Below, one piece after another: positions 12,239-23,282 of a DNA stretch of 64,000 nucleotides. Numbering within the stretch: position 1 is the stretch's first letter; every line of letters starts with the position of its first letter. Below the pieces are notes generated by a model that was not told the origin of the DNA, ran no database searches, and saw only the letters and a program-made list of their open reading frames with translations. Made by a program: the position numbers and the translations under genes. This stretch comes from Scytalidium lignicola (lineage: Eukaryota > Ascomycota > Leotiomycetes): the NCBI GenBank assembly GCA_002812745.2, contig NCSJ02000023.1, positions 182,862 to 246,861 of the forward strand, given 5' to 3'.

Positions 12239-13684
12239 TTATGAGGTTGTATTGTAGAAACCGTCAGCTCTTGTCCCTGGATATATAAGTTCGCCCGTCG
12301 CATACTTTCTCGTCCACTCCCTTGCGGTAGCTTCAAAAATATCCTTCTTTGTTAAGTATTGTTCTGCAATATCTGGCATAAGAGGCTCTTCGACATGAGG
12401 ATCATCTAGTAAAGAGCAGATTGAAATTAGAACTGTCTCCGGGTTGAGGATTGGGCTCCATTGCTTTTCGAGAATATCGAGACAGATCGCGCCCTGTTGA
12501 TTTATGTTTGGATGATAGACTTTGGTTAAGAACCAACATTGAGGTGGTGTAAATGGAAAATCCTCGGGAATTTTCATGCGAATGTGGAATATCCCTTCGG
12601 CATATGGAGATTCAATCGGTCCTCGAAATGTCCCAAGAAGTTCCAATAGATTACTATCTATTGGTGCAAACGTGTAAAAGCTGGCCTTTTCATTTTTCAT
12701 TCTTGTGAGATATACTGCGATCCGTTTGGCAGATGAATTGAGGCCCACAAAATTTGACATGCCCACATGATTTGACATATCCACTCCTACGTTTCCTTCA
12801 CTTCCCTGGGTCGGCCTGTAGAAAGGCACAAGGGTTTCTTGGATGGCCGCATTATTAGCTTCTATAATCCTTCTCATATCTGTGGATAAATCTTTCCCAG
12901 GCGGCTCAGAGATCTCTAATTGGCTTATCTCTGTTAATAATTGGGACTGCGAAGTTTGCGCTGTATAGAAGCTGGGTTCGGTGGCAGTGGAGGTAATAGT
13001 CGCAGTTTCGATCCTTCTTTGCCGGACACTCGCAGCCGAAGAAATAATGCTTTCTGCACTGCCAGCCGCTCTTTGGATCTGTTCCAGACTGTGGACATCG
13101 CTGATGTCCTCCACCGCTTCTCTTACTATCTCCTCACTGCGTTGTTGAGAGATGAATGATGCTGTTATCCTCTCAAGGTTCCAGATCAAATCAGAGAGAT
13201 CTTGTATCAATTTTCCAAATTTTGATTCATCTCTTATAGACCATCTAGTGACTTTCCACACCGAAGCTTGTTGTTGGGTCCGTTTTAAATGGCTACGAAA
13301 GCGTTGGTAGCTTGATTCCCAGATAGCGGGGCTCCCTCGTTGCACCAGGGCAGTTTGTGGTTGTGCATCCTTGATTTTAATACCATATCGTCTTTCTAAG
13401 TTTCCGGTATTAGAGAATATTAATTTGATATGATTGAGATTGCGTTCTATGACAGGCCGTATGAGCGGTTCGTCAAGCCGTTTGTCATAGCCAACAGGGG
13501 TGCCAAAGCCTACTTTCTTTGCCCAAATAATGAAAAGAATACGCTGATTATCAAGTTTGGTTTGTAACAGGTCAAAACTAGTCGCATGAGATCTGCCAGC
13601 ATCGACAAAGTCCCAAAGGTCAAGACACGTTGTGAAGAGCGAAGCTAAGCCGACAACTCCTATCCCTAAGCTAACTGGGTCCAT
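12239..13684 (-). CDS. HeLo domain fused to an E2 ubiquitin-conjugating enzyme
   Basis: Single exon, 481 aa, ATG at 13684. Residues 1 to about 215 match the fungal HeLo (prion-inhibition and propagation) domain: a hydrophobic start (MDPVSLGIGVVGLASLFTT), a CLDLWDFVDAGR block, then an FDLLQTKLDNQRILFIIW helix. In HET-S-type proteins this domain is a membrane-disrupting cell-death effector. Residues 215-315 form a Ser/Thr/Gln linker ending in a repetitive stretch with VGVDMSN and VGMSNFVG. Residues 317 to about 475 are a complete E2 (UBC) fold: RGPIESPYAEG, IPEDFPFTPP, the HPN motif (391-393) and catalytic C401 in GAICLDIL, followed by WSP, a layout like active UBC4/UBC13-type enzymes. The natural inference is that ubiquitin transfer is coupled to a death or membrane domain. 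Not broken. Neighbours do not reveal a partner. Confidence 0.85.
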   Translation of the reverse strand: MDPVSLGIGVVGLASLFTTCLDLWDFVDAGRSHATSFDLLQTKLDNQRILFIIWAKKVGFGTPVGYDKRLDEPLIRPVIERNLNHIKLIFSNTGNLERRYGIKIKDAQPQTALVQRGSPAIWESSYQRFRSHLKRTQQQASVWKVTRWSIRDESKFGKLIQDLSDLIWNLERITASFISQQRSEEIVREAVEDISDVHSLEQIQRAAGSAESIISSAASVRQRRIETATITSTATEPSFYTAQTSQSQLLTEISQLEISEPPGKDLSTDMRRIIEANNAAIQETLVPFYRPTQGSEGNVGVDMSNHVGMSNFVGLNSSAKRIAVYLTRMKNEKASFYTFAPIDSNLLELLGTFRGPIESPYAEGIFHIRMKIPEDFPFTPPQCWFLTKVYHPNINQQGAICLDILEKQWSPILNPETVLISICSLLDDPHVEEPLMPDIAEQYLTKKDIFEATAREWTRKYATGELIYPGTRADGFYNTTS

Positions 13685-14442
13685 TGATGGAGAAGGTGAA
13701 GAAGAGGAAGAAGAGGAAGTGACGTCAACGAAGGAGTAAGTTTAGCTGATATATTAGATAATACGGGTTTCAGAGGTAGGAATAAATGAGAGATAAGTGA
13801 ACACCGAGATTTAGCAAAAGAAGTAGACAGGTTTTGGGTTAAAAGGCCGTGAGGCTGAGAAAACGAGGCGGTGGCAGTGAGGCAGGTAACGCTAGTGATG
13901 CAGTGGGTATTGTACAAAAGAATTGTCGCTCAGTTCCTGCCCAGGTTCTCTTGTAGCTTATTGTTTAATTATCATAATCCCCAAGACTGTGGTTCATCTT
14001 TCGAGCGTTCACGACAGGTCTGGTTGAGTTGATAACTTGAAACATCCAAAAATCCAAAGGCAATTTACGTGAATACGGTCGACTAGTCACAAATATGTAC
14101 ATTATTTGCACGTGAGTGTGTACCTGATTATTTGATACTAAATCTATTTATCTGATTGGTCAATTGTTAAAAATGGCGCGATAATACAACCGTATTTACT
14201 CAATTAGGCATGTCCTTAACTTTATCACAGAGAGTGGGATTGCCCGCTTTTTATCATTTACCTCTTCATATTTTCAATTCTCTGCAGNTTTTTATATTGT
14301 CTCTACTTCACAACGTCGTATATTCCGAGTAGATTGAATAATTGAAAGGAAGCAAGAGACTTCGCTGTACTGGTATATATCTGGGGCTGTTCTGTATCGC
14401 GGTGGATGAGAGGATAGACGGAGAGCCAAGAGTACTACGATA
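13685..14442. other. Divergent promoter region between HeLo-E2 and carboxypeptidase genes
   Basis: The two genes are transcribed away from each other across this 758-bp gap. I see AT-rich blocks and one N at 14288 beside a T-run, but no shared regulatory motif that I can name. Confidence 0.5.
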
Positions 14443-16332
14443 ATGTTGTTCATCAAGCTCTCTCTGGTTGCGTATGCCTCTGTGGCAGTGGCTTCACCTG
14501 GTCTAGGCTTTATGAGCAGTTTGAATCAACAACCACTTGCCAATGACCCAGAGCCGACAGACTTCAAGTGTGCCCTGCCACCAGTCATCAAACCATCTAG
14601 CGATGGGCTGGCTTCTGCCGACGAGTTATTCTCCTCTGACGAAGCTCTTAAAACACAAGTCCAGCGGCATGCTGCCATTGTCCAGGTCCCGTCCATTTGC
14701 TATGATGACCTTGGTGATTTCATCAAGGACACGAGATGGCTTCCATTTTATAAGCTTCACAATGTCCTTGCCGAGACGTTCCCTAATGTGTAAGTCATCA
14801 GAACAGGATCAATAGTTATATTTTGAAGTATAACAGGAAATAAAAAAAAATTTACACACAGCTAATATTAACTAGGTATGCGCGTATGACGGTCGAGAAG
14901 GTGAACACATTTGGGCTAGTGTACACGATTGAGGGAAGTGATTCGTCACTCAAGCCTCTTCTACTCACGGCACATCAAGATGTCGTACCTGTCGCTGATG
15001 CCTCAACCTGGACGCATCCTCCCTTCTCCGCTTACTTCGATGGTAAGTGGCTATGGGGCCGTGGATCGTCTGACGACAAGAATAGTCTTACAGCACTCAT
15101 GTCTGCACTGGAAACAATTCTCTCGAATGTTAATTGGACACCAAAACGTACCATTATTCTAGCCTTCGGTTTCGATGAAGAGTGTTCTGGCAGCCGTGGA
15201 GCAGGTTTCATTGCGAAGCATCTAGAAGCCAAGTATGGCAACGATGGTATTGCAATGATCCTTGATGAAGGTGGTATGGGGCTGCAACTTCTTGGAAATG
15301 ACACACTGTACGCACTTCCTGCAGTGATGGAGAAGGGACATGTTGATATCTGGTTTGAGCTTCATGTCCAGGGCGGCCACAGCTCGATTCCATTCCCGCA
15401 TACAGGCATCGGCATCATCTCTGAGATTGTGATGGCATTAGAAGGCCACCCATATAAGGCCCAGCTTCGTGAGGGAAGCCCAATCTATAACCATTTCGTA
15501 TGCCAGGCGCGTTATTCACCCGATGCTCAACCACGGATCACGAAGCTTCTGCAGAAGGGCGATCTGGCTGCCCTAACGGAGGAGTTGATAAGCTTAGATT
15601 TGTCAACACACTTCCGCCTGCAGACGTCCCAGAGCGTTGATACTATTGAGGGTGGACAAAAGATAAATGCTATGCCCGAGGTGGTAAAGCTCGGCGTTAA
15701 CTACCGCGTGGCGCCACAGAACAGTATCCCTGAAATTCAGCACAATGTCGTCAAGTACATCCGCAAGATCGCAAAGAAGTTTAATCTCACCGTTAAGGCA
15801 TTCGAGGGAGATGCTGAATATGAGGCATTCGCAGCTACTCAAACAATCACAGGTACTTATGATGAAGATTCTGAGGACGATTCGATCCAGCCGCTATATG
15901 AAGTCGATTACAACGGCACAATCGTCCTCAGTGCCAGTCAGAAGACTCATGTCTCTCCAACTTCACCCTCGAGTGGACCTATCTGGGATGTGTTTTCAGG
16001 TACGATCCAGCACAGCTTCGCCTTCGACGGCGGCGTAGTCGTCCCAGTGGGAGAGCTGATGACTGGAAATACGGATACCCGACACTACTTGGGTAAGTTT
16101 CATCCAGCCTGTTTGAGCCCTTCTTCTACATATGGCGTCTATGCAAAGTTTGAGACTTTACTAACCTTATGAAATAGACTTATCACAGCATATATACCGC
16201 TGGACCCCAGTTCGAAGTGATTCACGCTCGAACATTCACACCATCGATGAAAGAATAAACATGAACGCGCATATTGAGGTGCTCAAGTTCTATTATGACC
16301 TGATTCGGAATTTTGATGCCGCTGATGTGTAG
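14443..16332 (+). CDS. Secreted M20 metallo-carboxypeptidase (CPS1/Gly-X type)
   Basis: Exons 14443-14789, 14876-16092 and 16178-16332. Introns are 86 and 85 nt with GTAAGT donors, and the second has an ACTAACC branch site; 572 aa, normal for the yeast carboxypeptidase S family. A signal peptide or anchor covers the first roughly 18 residues. Zinc-site motifs are visible: TAHQDVVP (H149, D151), GRGSSDDK (bridging D182), FDEECSG (catalytic E217, metal-binding E218). The C-terminal NIHTIDERINMNAH block is encoded by exon 3. The family removes C-terminal residues from short peptides, often in the vacuole or outside the cell. All key residues are retained. The small last exon is easy to miss: exon 2 read through its donor ends at an artificial stop at 16172. 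Confidence 0.92.
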
Positions 16333-16661
16333 TGGGATATGAGGATTGCATGAAATGACATATAAATCGGGCCATAGTTTCTTAAAAAGTTGTCCTTATT
16401 ATGAAGAATGCTATTTTGAAAAGTTTTCAAGTAATTAACTAGGAAATATGAGGTAAATTAAGAAGCGGGGCAGAAGCATAATATTCTTTGACTTAATACA
16501 TATATGACAAGGCAGCTGTAGCGAGTAGAACTAGAAAGTTGATATGTTGTAGGTTCTGACCCTCCCAATGCATTATACTATATTATGGGTAATACTATGC
16601 GTGACTATCGACAAATTTTATATACATATTATATACATTCCCATCCTCATCAATTTATATC
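16333..16661. other. Convergent intergenic region
   Basis: 3' flanks of the carboxypeptidase (plus strand) and MFS transporter (minus strand). AT-rich, no gene. Confidence 0.5.
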
Positions 16662-18863
16662 CTAAACGCTTGGCCTACTCCAGACACCCCTAGCTCTTAT
16701 CCTCTTCCCCCAGATATAGAAGAGAAAAGGTACAGGAATCAGCCCAATTGCAACAGACCCAAAAATTGTACTACCAATGTCGACACCAATGTTTCTATAC
16801 ATAGGCCCCACGAATAGCGGGAACGCTCCAGCAAAGACAGAACGGAGAAAGGTGTTGGCAGCAATGGCAGATGCGCTATAACGGGTGAAGGTATCGACGA
16901 TGTAGTTGAGAGCTGATTGGAAAATGGTTGTGAAACCGAAACCAATCATGCCAATGCCAATTATGGAGGGCCATGCAGACATGTGTAGAGAGGATGTCCC
17001 TAGATAAGAGGTAAGCTTTTATTTAGTATTATTTCTTTGATATGGTCGGCATATAAATAGTAGAGGAAGATAAAGAATGAGAAACAGTGGAAGCGTAGTT
17101 GGGCAAAAAGAAAAGAAAGGGTAAAGGCTTACATCCATACAAAAATAAGCCTCCTGAAAACACGAAGCTTCCAATCATCATTGGCGGCAGTCGGGCTTCA
17201 GGAATGGCTCGGTTGTTATTCTCTTGGAATTTCTTGAAGTAGAATTTATTATTGAGAATGTTGACACTCGCAGCGCAGAGGATACCGATTAGCATGGCTA
17301 CGAAAGGTAAGTTGCCTGTTACTTGGCCCCAACCTCGGATTTCCTGAAAGACAATGGTAAAGCCTCCAAGGTTGGCGTAGAGGATTCCTGGGGAAAATCG
17401 AAGATCAGTATTCCTAGTGGATGAAAATAAATGATGAAACACGAGTGTAGCTTACCATATACAAAGGCAGCATAGACAGAAACGAGAAAGAGGATAGGTG
17501 TAAAGAGCATCTGAAATGGTCGGATAAGATATTTTTGAGCTAATTCTTTCACCGATACATCCCATTCTTCGTGCTTCAAAACCAGAAAAGAGTCAGCCAT
17601 CTTTGTAAATGATACGGGAACAGAACAGAACTCACCTTCGCGTGTAGTGCCCAGTTTCCACTTTCGATCCTCAATCTCCTGGCCTTATAAACCAGCAGAG
17701 TAGGTGGATAACTTTCATCTAGCAATACTATATCTAGTATCAACTGAGCCATCATCAAAATGCCGGTTAAATACTCGGTCCACCTCCAGCCTAGATAGCT
17801 CTGGGTGATTGCACCACCAACCACGGGACCTAGAGTAGGACCTCCAACGACAGCAATGGCATAGCCTACCACGGATAGACCCCGGAGCTGTGGAGGCCAG
17901 ATATCTGCTAAGACTCCACCAGTAACTGTTAAAGGTGCAGCACCGAAAAAACCAGTGAAGNAAACGCGTAATGAGGATGGTCTGTATATCCTTTGCCGTA
18001 GCAGTGGCGAAGGAAAAGATGGCGGCTAGAAAATATGGCTAGAGGAACTTATCTTAGCATTGCAATATTCATTTCACTCAAAAGCTTTCGGAATAAAGCC
18101 ACTTGAGAAAGAAAGTAACACGAAGAAAGATAAACAAGTGTAAATGAAAATGATATAATGAAGAAAAAGAAAAACTTACTACAAGTACTGCAGATTTCCG
18201 GCCGTAGACTTCACTCAAAGGCGCCCACACCAGCGGCCCCAATCCGAATCCGAAAACAACCATGCTAATTCCCGCGATGGCGGTGGCTTCTTTTACTTGG
18301 AATTCTTCCTGGATTTGCCGGACTCCTGAACTGTAAATGGCACTGGCGAAGGTGACCCAACAGGTCGTGAGGCCGTAGAGTAGCGTGGTGACGACCTTCT
18401 TCTTGAAGGGCCAATTTATGGGGCGGTACGGATCATCTTTGCCCTCGAAATCAACAATGACTTCTCGGCCAGTCGGAACGTGAGCCAGTGGATGGAAGAA
18501 GTCAGTGTTCACGTTTGGAGCTCGAGAGCGTAGGTGGAAGATGGTGGTGGTGAGGATGGAGGAGGGGCCGGTGTGGCGGCGAGTTGAGGTGGTGCTGCGG
18601 ATGGAGGAGGAAGTGGTATGAAGACGGAGACTCGAGGGTCCTTCAGGATTGTCCTCATCGTCGGAATCCGTGAGGTCATGATCTGGGTTCGCTACATTTG
18701 AAGGGCCTGAAGGCGTGGAACTGGATCTCTTCTTCCATCCTGGAGAGGCGTGGCTGTCCTCATTGCTGGGCGAGGACTGGTCAGCTTCGCTGCGGGTATA
18801 CCCTCGGTCCAGCTTCTCGCCGTCTTTGTCTTCGTTCATGGAGCCCACGTCGGTCTCAGACAT
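16662..18863 (-). CDS. MFS transporter, DHA1 drug/polyamine:H+ antiporter type
   Basis: Five exons, in reading order 18180-18863, 17636-18038, 17456-17573, 17133-17387 and 16662-16999. All introns are GT..AG (141, 62, 68, 133 nt long in this order) and the phases agree; 598 aa. An unusually long Ser/Asp-rich cytosolic N-tail (about 145 aa) precedes twelve predicted membrane spans. Signatures: PLSEVYGRK (motif A) between TM2 and TM3, LADIWPPQLRG, and the antiporter motif GGPTLGPVVGG in TM5. Close families export drugs and polyamines at the plasma membrane. The single N at 17961 sits in a TTT-N-CTTC context and adds one base; without it exon 2 is a whole number of codons, so the frame break there is almost certainly a sequence artefact. 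Substrate unknown. Confidence 0.88.
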
Positions 18864-19637
18864 CTATGAGAGATGGAGAGACGCAGGCTATTGTACTGAT
18901 GAGCTAGCAGCTTTGCGCATGGCGAGTGGTGACAGAGATTGAGATTTTGTTTTGCTATTTTGATATTATTTCNTTTTTTTTCTGGGCTGATGAGAGAAAC
19001 TTGAATGATGCAATTAATACTTCTATTCAAGCCCCATTGTGGCGGTGTCTTTGTCACCTCAGGCCACTGCCTTTGCCGCTCGATCCGCCCCTTTGATCTC
19101 ATCTCAACGTCCGATCAACTGCAAGATGCTCTCCATCTAGAAGAGGCTTTTAATCACATATCTCCGACTTTCTATTCTCGCATACAGGCATTAAATGTAA
19201 CATAACCATAATTTAAGTCCGATATTGCTCATGCACGCTCCCGGACCGAACCCTAATGCCTAGGTAGGGGCATCCTTGGTGCTACGTTATGCAACGTCCG
19301 TATCGGTTGGTACGGTTAAGGCTAATATAAGAGGAAATATAGTAATACAGCAGAAATTGTGTAATATGTAGTGCAAAGTAGGTTGTGACGCCCCCCTTTT
19401 TTATTTAGTTTCTACTCTTCGAGGTGATAATAAGAAATATCGGGAAGCATTACTTGACAAAGGCCACCCTGGAGACAAATATCGGTAGCCTGTAAAATAG
19501 ACTGAGGGATACACATTTTATGGCAACCGTATGGGAATAATAAAATAAAATATATTTAGAAATTTAAGATATACTCGAGTAGTAATGCGCCAACACCTAA
19601 AATAACATCAAAAAATTTTCTTACATCTAGCAAATGT
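18864..19637. other. Intergenic region
   Basis: Promoter side of the MFS gene and 3' flank of the DUF4188-like gene. Contains an N at 18973 next to a T-run. No coding signal. Confidence 0.5.
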
Positions 19638-20708
19638 CTAAGCATAGGCGTTTTTGCCAAAGACATCCTCATCACTCATCTTGCCCGTTTGACCTCTCCG
19701 GCCATTGCTAGTCCTCAGCCTCCCCTTTCGAGCGTCCACAAGTGGGCTTATCCAAGCGTCATCAACGCTGCCACCAATCATTGTGTCTCCCTTCTTCAAA
19801 AACGTTGTAGCACCTAATAACATGGGCTGGAAATTGATGTAGATACCTTCCCACATGCCCGCGGGCGCTTCGAAGACCTCGTGCATGATGCCTATGTGTT
19901 CCAAGTCTGCCACGTTATCTTCCCACCACTTCCAGGCCTTCTTATGGACTTCGTCACTATGGGCATAGTTGTGGACGTCTTGAAGAGATCGCCAATAACT
20001 GATTGTGACAATCTCAGTGCCACCGTTGGGTGCAGTACGATTCCAAGGTGATATACCGAGGACTGTTGTGAAAGAGAAGTCAGCAAACCCCGTTTATGAT
20101 AACACAAATTTCGACCGGACGAATGAGATTTATTGTAGAAATCGATAAATCATAACTTACATCCATTCTCCTGGCTCTTTGGATCTTCCAACCCCTTGAT
20201 CATCGCGGTTAACCACTGGGAAAAATCGTCAAACTTCGGTGCGAATGCACCCATTGGATGGTTGCACTTGGCTCCCAGCAGCAGAACTGCGACCTTCTCT
20301 TTTCCCGGGCCTCTGAATTCCCCGTCTGCATCGGGTACCATCGCCGTGACTTTCTTGAGCTTGTTTTCGAGGTACGGGTTTGGCCGGTCGCCCTTGGCTA
20401 CGAGCACAGCATCGATAAAATGGATTCCGAGAGCAACTATGGCGGGTGTGATGGCGAGCGTGGTAGGGAGAAATAGGACTAGCAGCGACTGGAGGACAGC
20501 GCCGACCAAGATCGTGGTTCGAAAAGTAAATGTCATTACAATGGTCTTTGTAGGTAAGAAATATTAGAACTGGCTAAATGGGGTAACACTTTGGGAGAAG
20601 AATACGCACCCCATAGTAGCCTTCTAGGGTTGTTCCCAGTGATTTGGGCTTCTCCTCCGGCAATGGCCGCTTCTTGTACGGAGGGATTAAGGGAATGATA
20701 GTAGACAT
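19638..20708 (-). CDS. DUF4188 / monooxygenase-like fungal protein
   Basis: Exons in reading order 20610-20708, 20161-20545 and 19638-20062; introns of 64 and 98 nt; 302 aa. The ATG at 20708 starts MSTIIPLIPPYKKRPLP. Exon 2 encodes two adjoining hydrophobic segments (FRTTILVGAVLQSLLVLF and an ITPAIVALGIHF block). Exon 3 carries the soluble conserved part: ISYWRSLQDVHNYAHS, KAWKWWEDN, HIGIMHEVFEAPAGMWEG and INFQPMLLG. These blocks match a fungal family usually labelled DUF4188 or monooxygenase, related to ABM-fold proteins; no reaction is established to my knowledge. A second, defective copy lies at 54501-55287 on the other strand. The present copy has all exons, matching phases and no stop, so it is the functional one. 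Confidence 0.78.
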
Positions 20709-22138
20709 GATGTAATGAAAATCTAAAAAGCGAATATAATAAGTAAAGTAAATTTTTTTAAGAGGAAGTGCAAGAGAAAGAGGAAGAATTATGTAGAGCC
20801 GTTGAAGCAGTGCATTGATAATGAGTCAGATTGGTCCCAGAAATATCTGACATGGCGTTGTTCGACGTATAAATACTTCTAAGCTGTGCGACCGTCTGGG
20901 ACCGACGTACGTAACCAATTGTACAAGAAGCATTAAAGCATAGTAATCCATTTTCGACAACATTATCAATTAGCTAAGACTTTATAAGCCGTAGACGGTT
21001 TCAGACCTAGTTAGACCTGTAATACTCATGGAGTAATGCTGGGGGCGCAGCATTAACGCGGGGAGGAGGAAGAGGAGTAGAGTTGCCCCGGCTCGTGCGG
21101 CTTTGGGCAACAACCGTCTGACTGCGATCTGGCAGGGGCGGCTATTCGGCCGTAACACAGGAACGAATCAAAGAAAAGCATCGCCTTTTCATTCCTCCTG
21201 CGGCCGTAACATTGAATGTCTGTCCAGCCGGACGAACAACTATCCACAAAAGGGGCCAAGTTGATGCATACATTTCTTGTAGAGATTCGAGAATAAACTA
21301 CTACGAAATATAACTATGAGAGGCAACATGACGTAGCTTTGATGGGTGTGCTACTGTGCGTCTATTTTGTCTGTTTTCGGCATCACGGTCCCAAATACAA
21401 AGGTCCATCTTTCGTAGGTCTGCCACCAACAAATCTACTCTACCTATTCACTTCTGTAAACAAGTGGCTCATATTCATTGATAAATTCGCATCAAGTGGT
21501 TGTCGTCTGCCTTCAGAAATTCGGGCATCATCATCATCATGGTGACACTCAACAAAAATCGCCCCTTTGCAATAGTCAACAATAGTCATGCGAAACGAAC
21601 ACTCTTGATTTTGATATAAAACAACTTCTAGAACACCTGTTCTAGGCTTAGTTTTCCCCGCACCGTTACTAGTTGGAGTCTTTAGTTCAAGCTATCGAAC
21701 AACTCTGGCAATAATTCGTACCTACAGTCCGGGGTACAAAAGGTCTAAATACCCCCCCTCCCCCAACCTTGTTAGCGCAATGTGCCATAATCACTCTTCA
21801 GGCTTAAAATGGCCTCTTTGTTATCATGCTGTTTTACACATGGGTTCCACACTCTTTTCCTTTCATACAACTACTTTTTATTTTACAAGATGCTTTCACA
21901 ACGACGCTAAAATCATGAGTTAACTCTTCAAATGAGGTCTTGAATTTGTGAATTGTGAAAATGATATGCTTATTATGGACTGGGTATGTACGGCAGTTCT
22001 AGAGTGCAAATACAGATGAATTATTTGAATGGACTGAGACTGACTTTATATGTAATTAACTAACTACCAATCTATTTCAAGGAGATAAAAACCCAATAAC
22101 AAAATTACTGAAAGAAAACCAAACGCTTGGAATTAAAC
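20709..22138. other. Intergenic region, no gene seen
   Basis: 1.4 kb without convincing coding sequence. Short open frames (21053-21259, 21339-21545) have no recognisable motif. A C-rich run (about 21752-21765) and the promoter of the DUF4188-like gene are the only notable content. Confidence 0.4.
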
Positions 22139-22630
22139 TCAATCTATGTTGGAAGAATGCATGCCACGAGGAAAATATTTCACAGCCGCCTCGTAGTTAA
22201 ACCTGGTGTAAATAAGAGCACCATATGCCTGCGACAAGCTACAAGTCTGGCAGCGCATGAATCGAATGAGAGAGTGGCTCATGTAGATGCTGAGCTTGTG
22301 ACTCTCTACCTTTGAGAATGTGAAAAGTGCTGCCTGGACATCACTGTATAGGGCTTCGTCAAGAAGATCCTGTGGGCTTACCGGAACAATGTAGACGGGC
22401 TTCAATATGTGAGTCTTCCCGTTTAAGTATACAATCGTATGGCCGGTTTTCTCTGTGAGAGGTACACTGTTGCCATTGCGAGCTTGCTCTTGCAGCTTTT
22501 CCAGTCGAACGGTAGCCTTCTTGGTCGCCTGAATATGGAGATCTAAATCATCAAAGAATTCATTTCTCAGTAGTGTCGCCTCTGCTGGGGAGAGTCTAGG
22601 GGTTAATATTTGGTCTTCTTGATCGGACAT
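22139..22630 (-). CDS. Small hypothetical protein, 163 aa
   Basis: The frame is open from 22672, but the first real ATG is at 22630 (MSDQEDQILTPRL). The protein is soluble, with a charged helical region near residues 12-60 (LSPAEATLLRNEFFDDLDLHI, ATVRLEKLQEQAR), then a TGHTIVYLNGKTHILKP segment and a C-terminal part with a CQTC pair and YGALIYTRFNYEAAVKYF. I do not recognise a family. The length, the acidic/basic pattern and the lack of interruption suggest a real gene, at the edge of the AT-rich block. An upstream exon cannot be excluded, because an AG|GT-like junction occurs just before 22672. Confidence 0.5.
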   Translation of the reverse strand: MSDQEDQILTPRLSPAEATLLRNEFFDDLDLHIQATKKATVRLEKLQEQARNGNSVPLTEKTGHTIVYLNGKTHILKPVYIVPVSPQDLLDEALYSDVQAALFTFSKVESHKLSIYMSHSLIRFMRCQTCSLSQAYGALIYTRFNYEAAVKYFPRGMHSSNID

Positions 22631-23136
22631 AATGTATTGTGATAAGCTCTCTGAGGCGTTGCTCTTGCTCACCTGGGTGTGGTTAAGTATTATTTTTTGA
22701 GGGTGAATATGATGGGGTACTGGTGTATCTGGTTTGCTTATTTGCNAAAATGTCTGAGGAGAACAGATGGTACATGCACTGTTTAAATAATAACGGGAGA
22801 TTCTGCTGTTAAAGAGTTTGCAACATTAAAGATTGTGGAGTATTATGCCAGTGGACAAAGAAAGTACAGGGAGACACAAAGCGTTCTTTTGTAGTCGTCT
22901 AGAACTTCTTTTATAGATTCTACAATTTTGATTGTACGTTGATAATTGTTTAGGTATTGCTTTGTTTCTTTGTTTTTTTGTTTTGACAGTTTGTCTTGAG
23001 CATGACACTATGTTGTAATTATTACTGTATCTAAGTTAAGTGTCAGAGATATTGCTTACGTAATCGGTGTCGGCCAATCATAGCTGTAGGAGCTAACGGT
23101 CGGTAAAGTGCAGAGTTTTACCGGTTTACCCCTATG

Positions 23137-23175
23137 TATCCCCTCGTCTGGTGGAAATGGAGGCAGTTATGCAAA
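23137..23175 (+). repeat. Left 39-bp perfect inverted repeat
   Basis: Begins TATCCCCTCG and ends TTATGCAAA. The exact reverse complement lies at 25307-25345. Together they enclose the piggyBac-like relic. The outermost two bases on each side are TA, which could be a target duplication. Confidence 0.8.
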
Positions 23176-23282
23176 TTGTGTAATTTATGCTAATTTATGC
23201 AAATCTGACAACCCCACTTCAATTTTAATAGTTCGGTAAAATTATGCAATACCCCCTTGAACAGTTTTGTTAGCAAATTACT

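Noticed and set aside
14443..20708. Secondary-metabolite or catabolic cluster (peptidase, MFS, DUF4188-like)
   Set aside because: No core synthase, oxidoreductase set or shared regulator is present; orientations are mixed and the functions unrelated.
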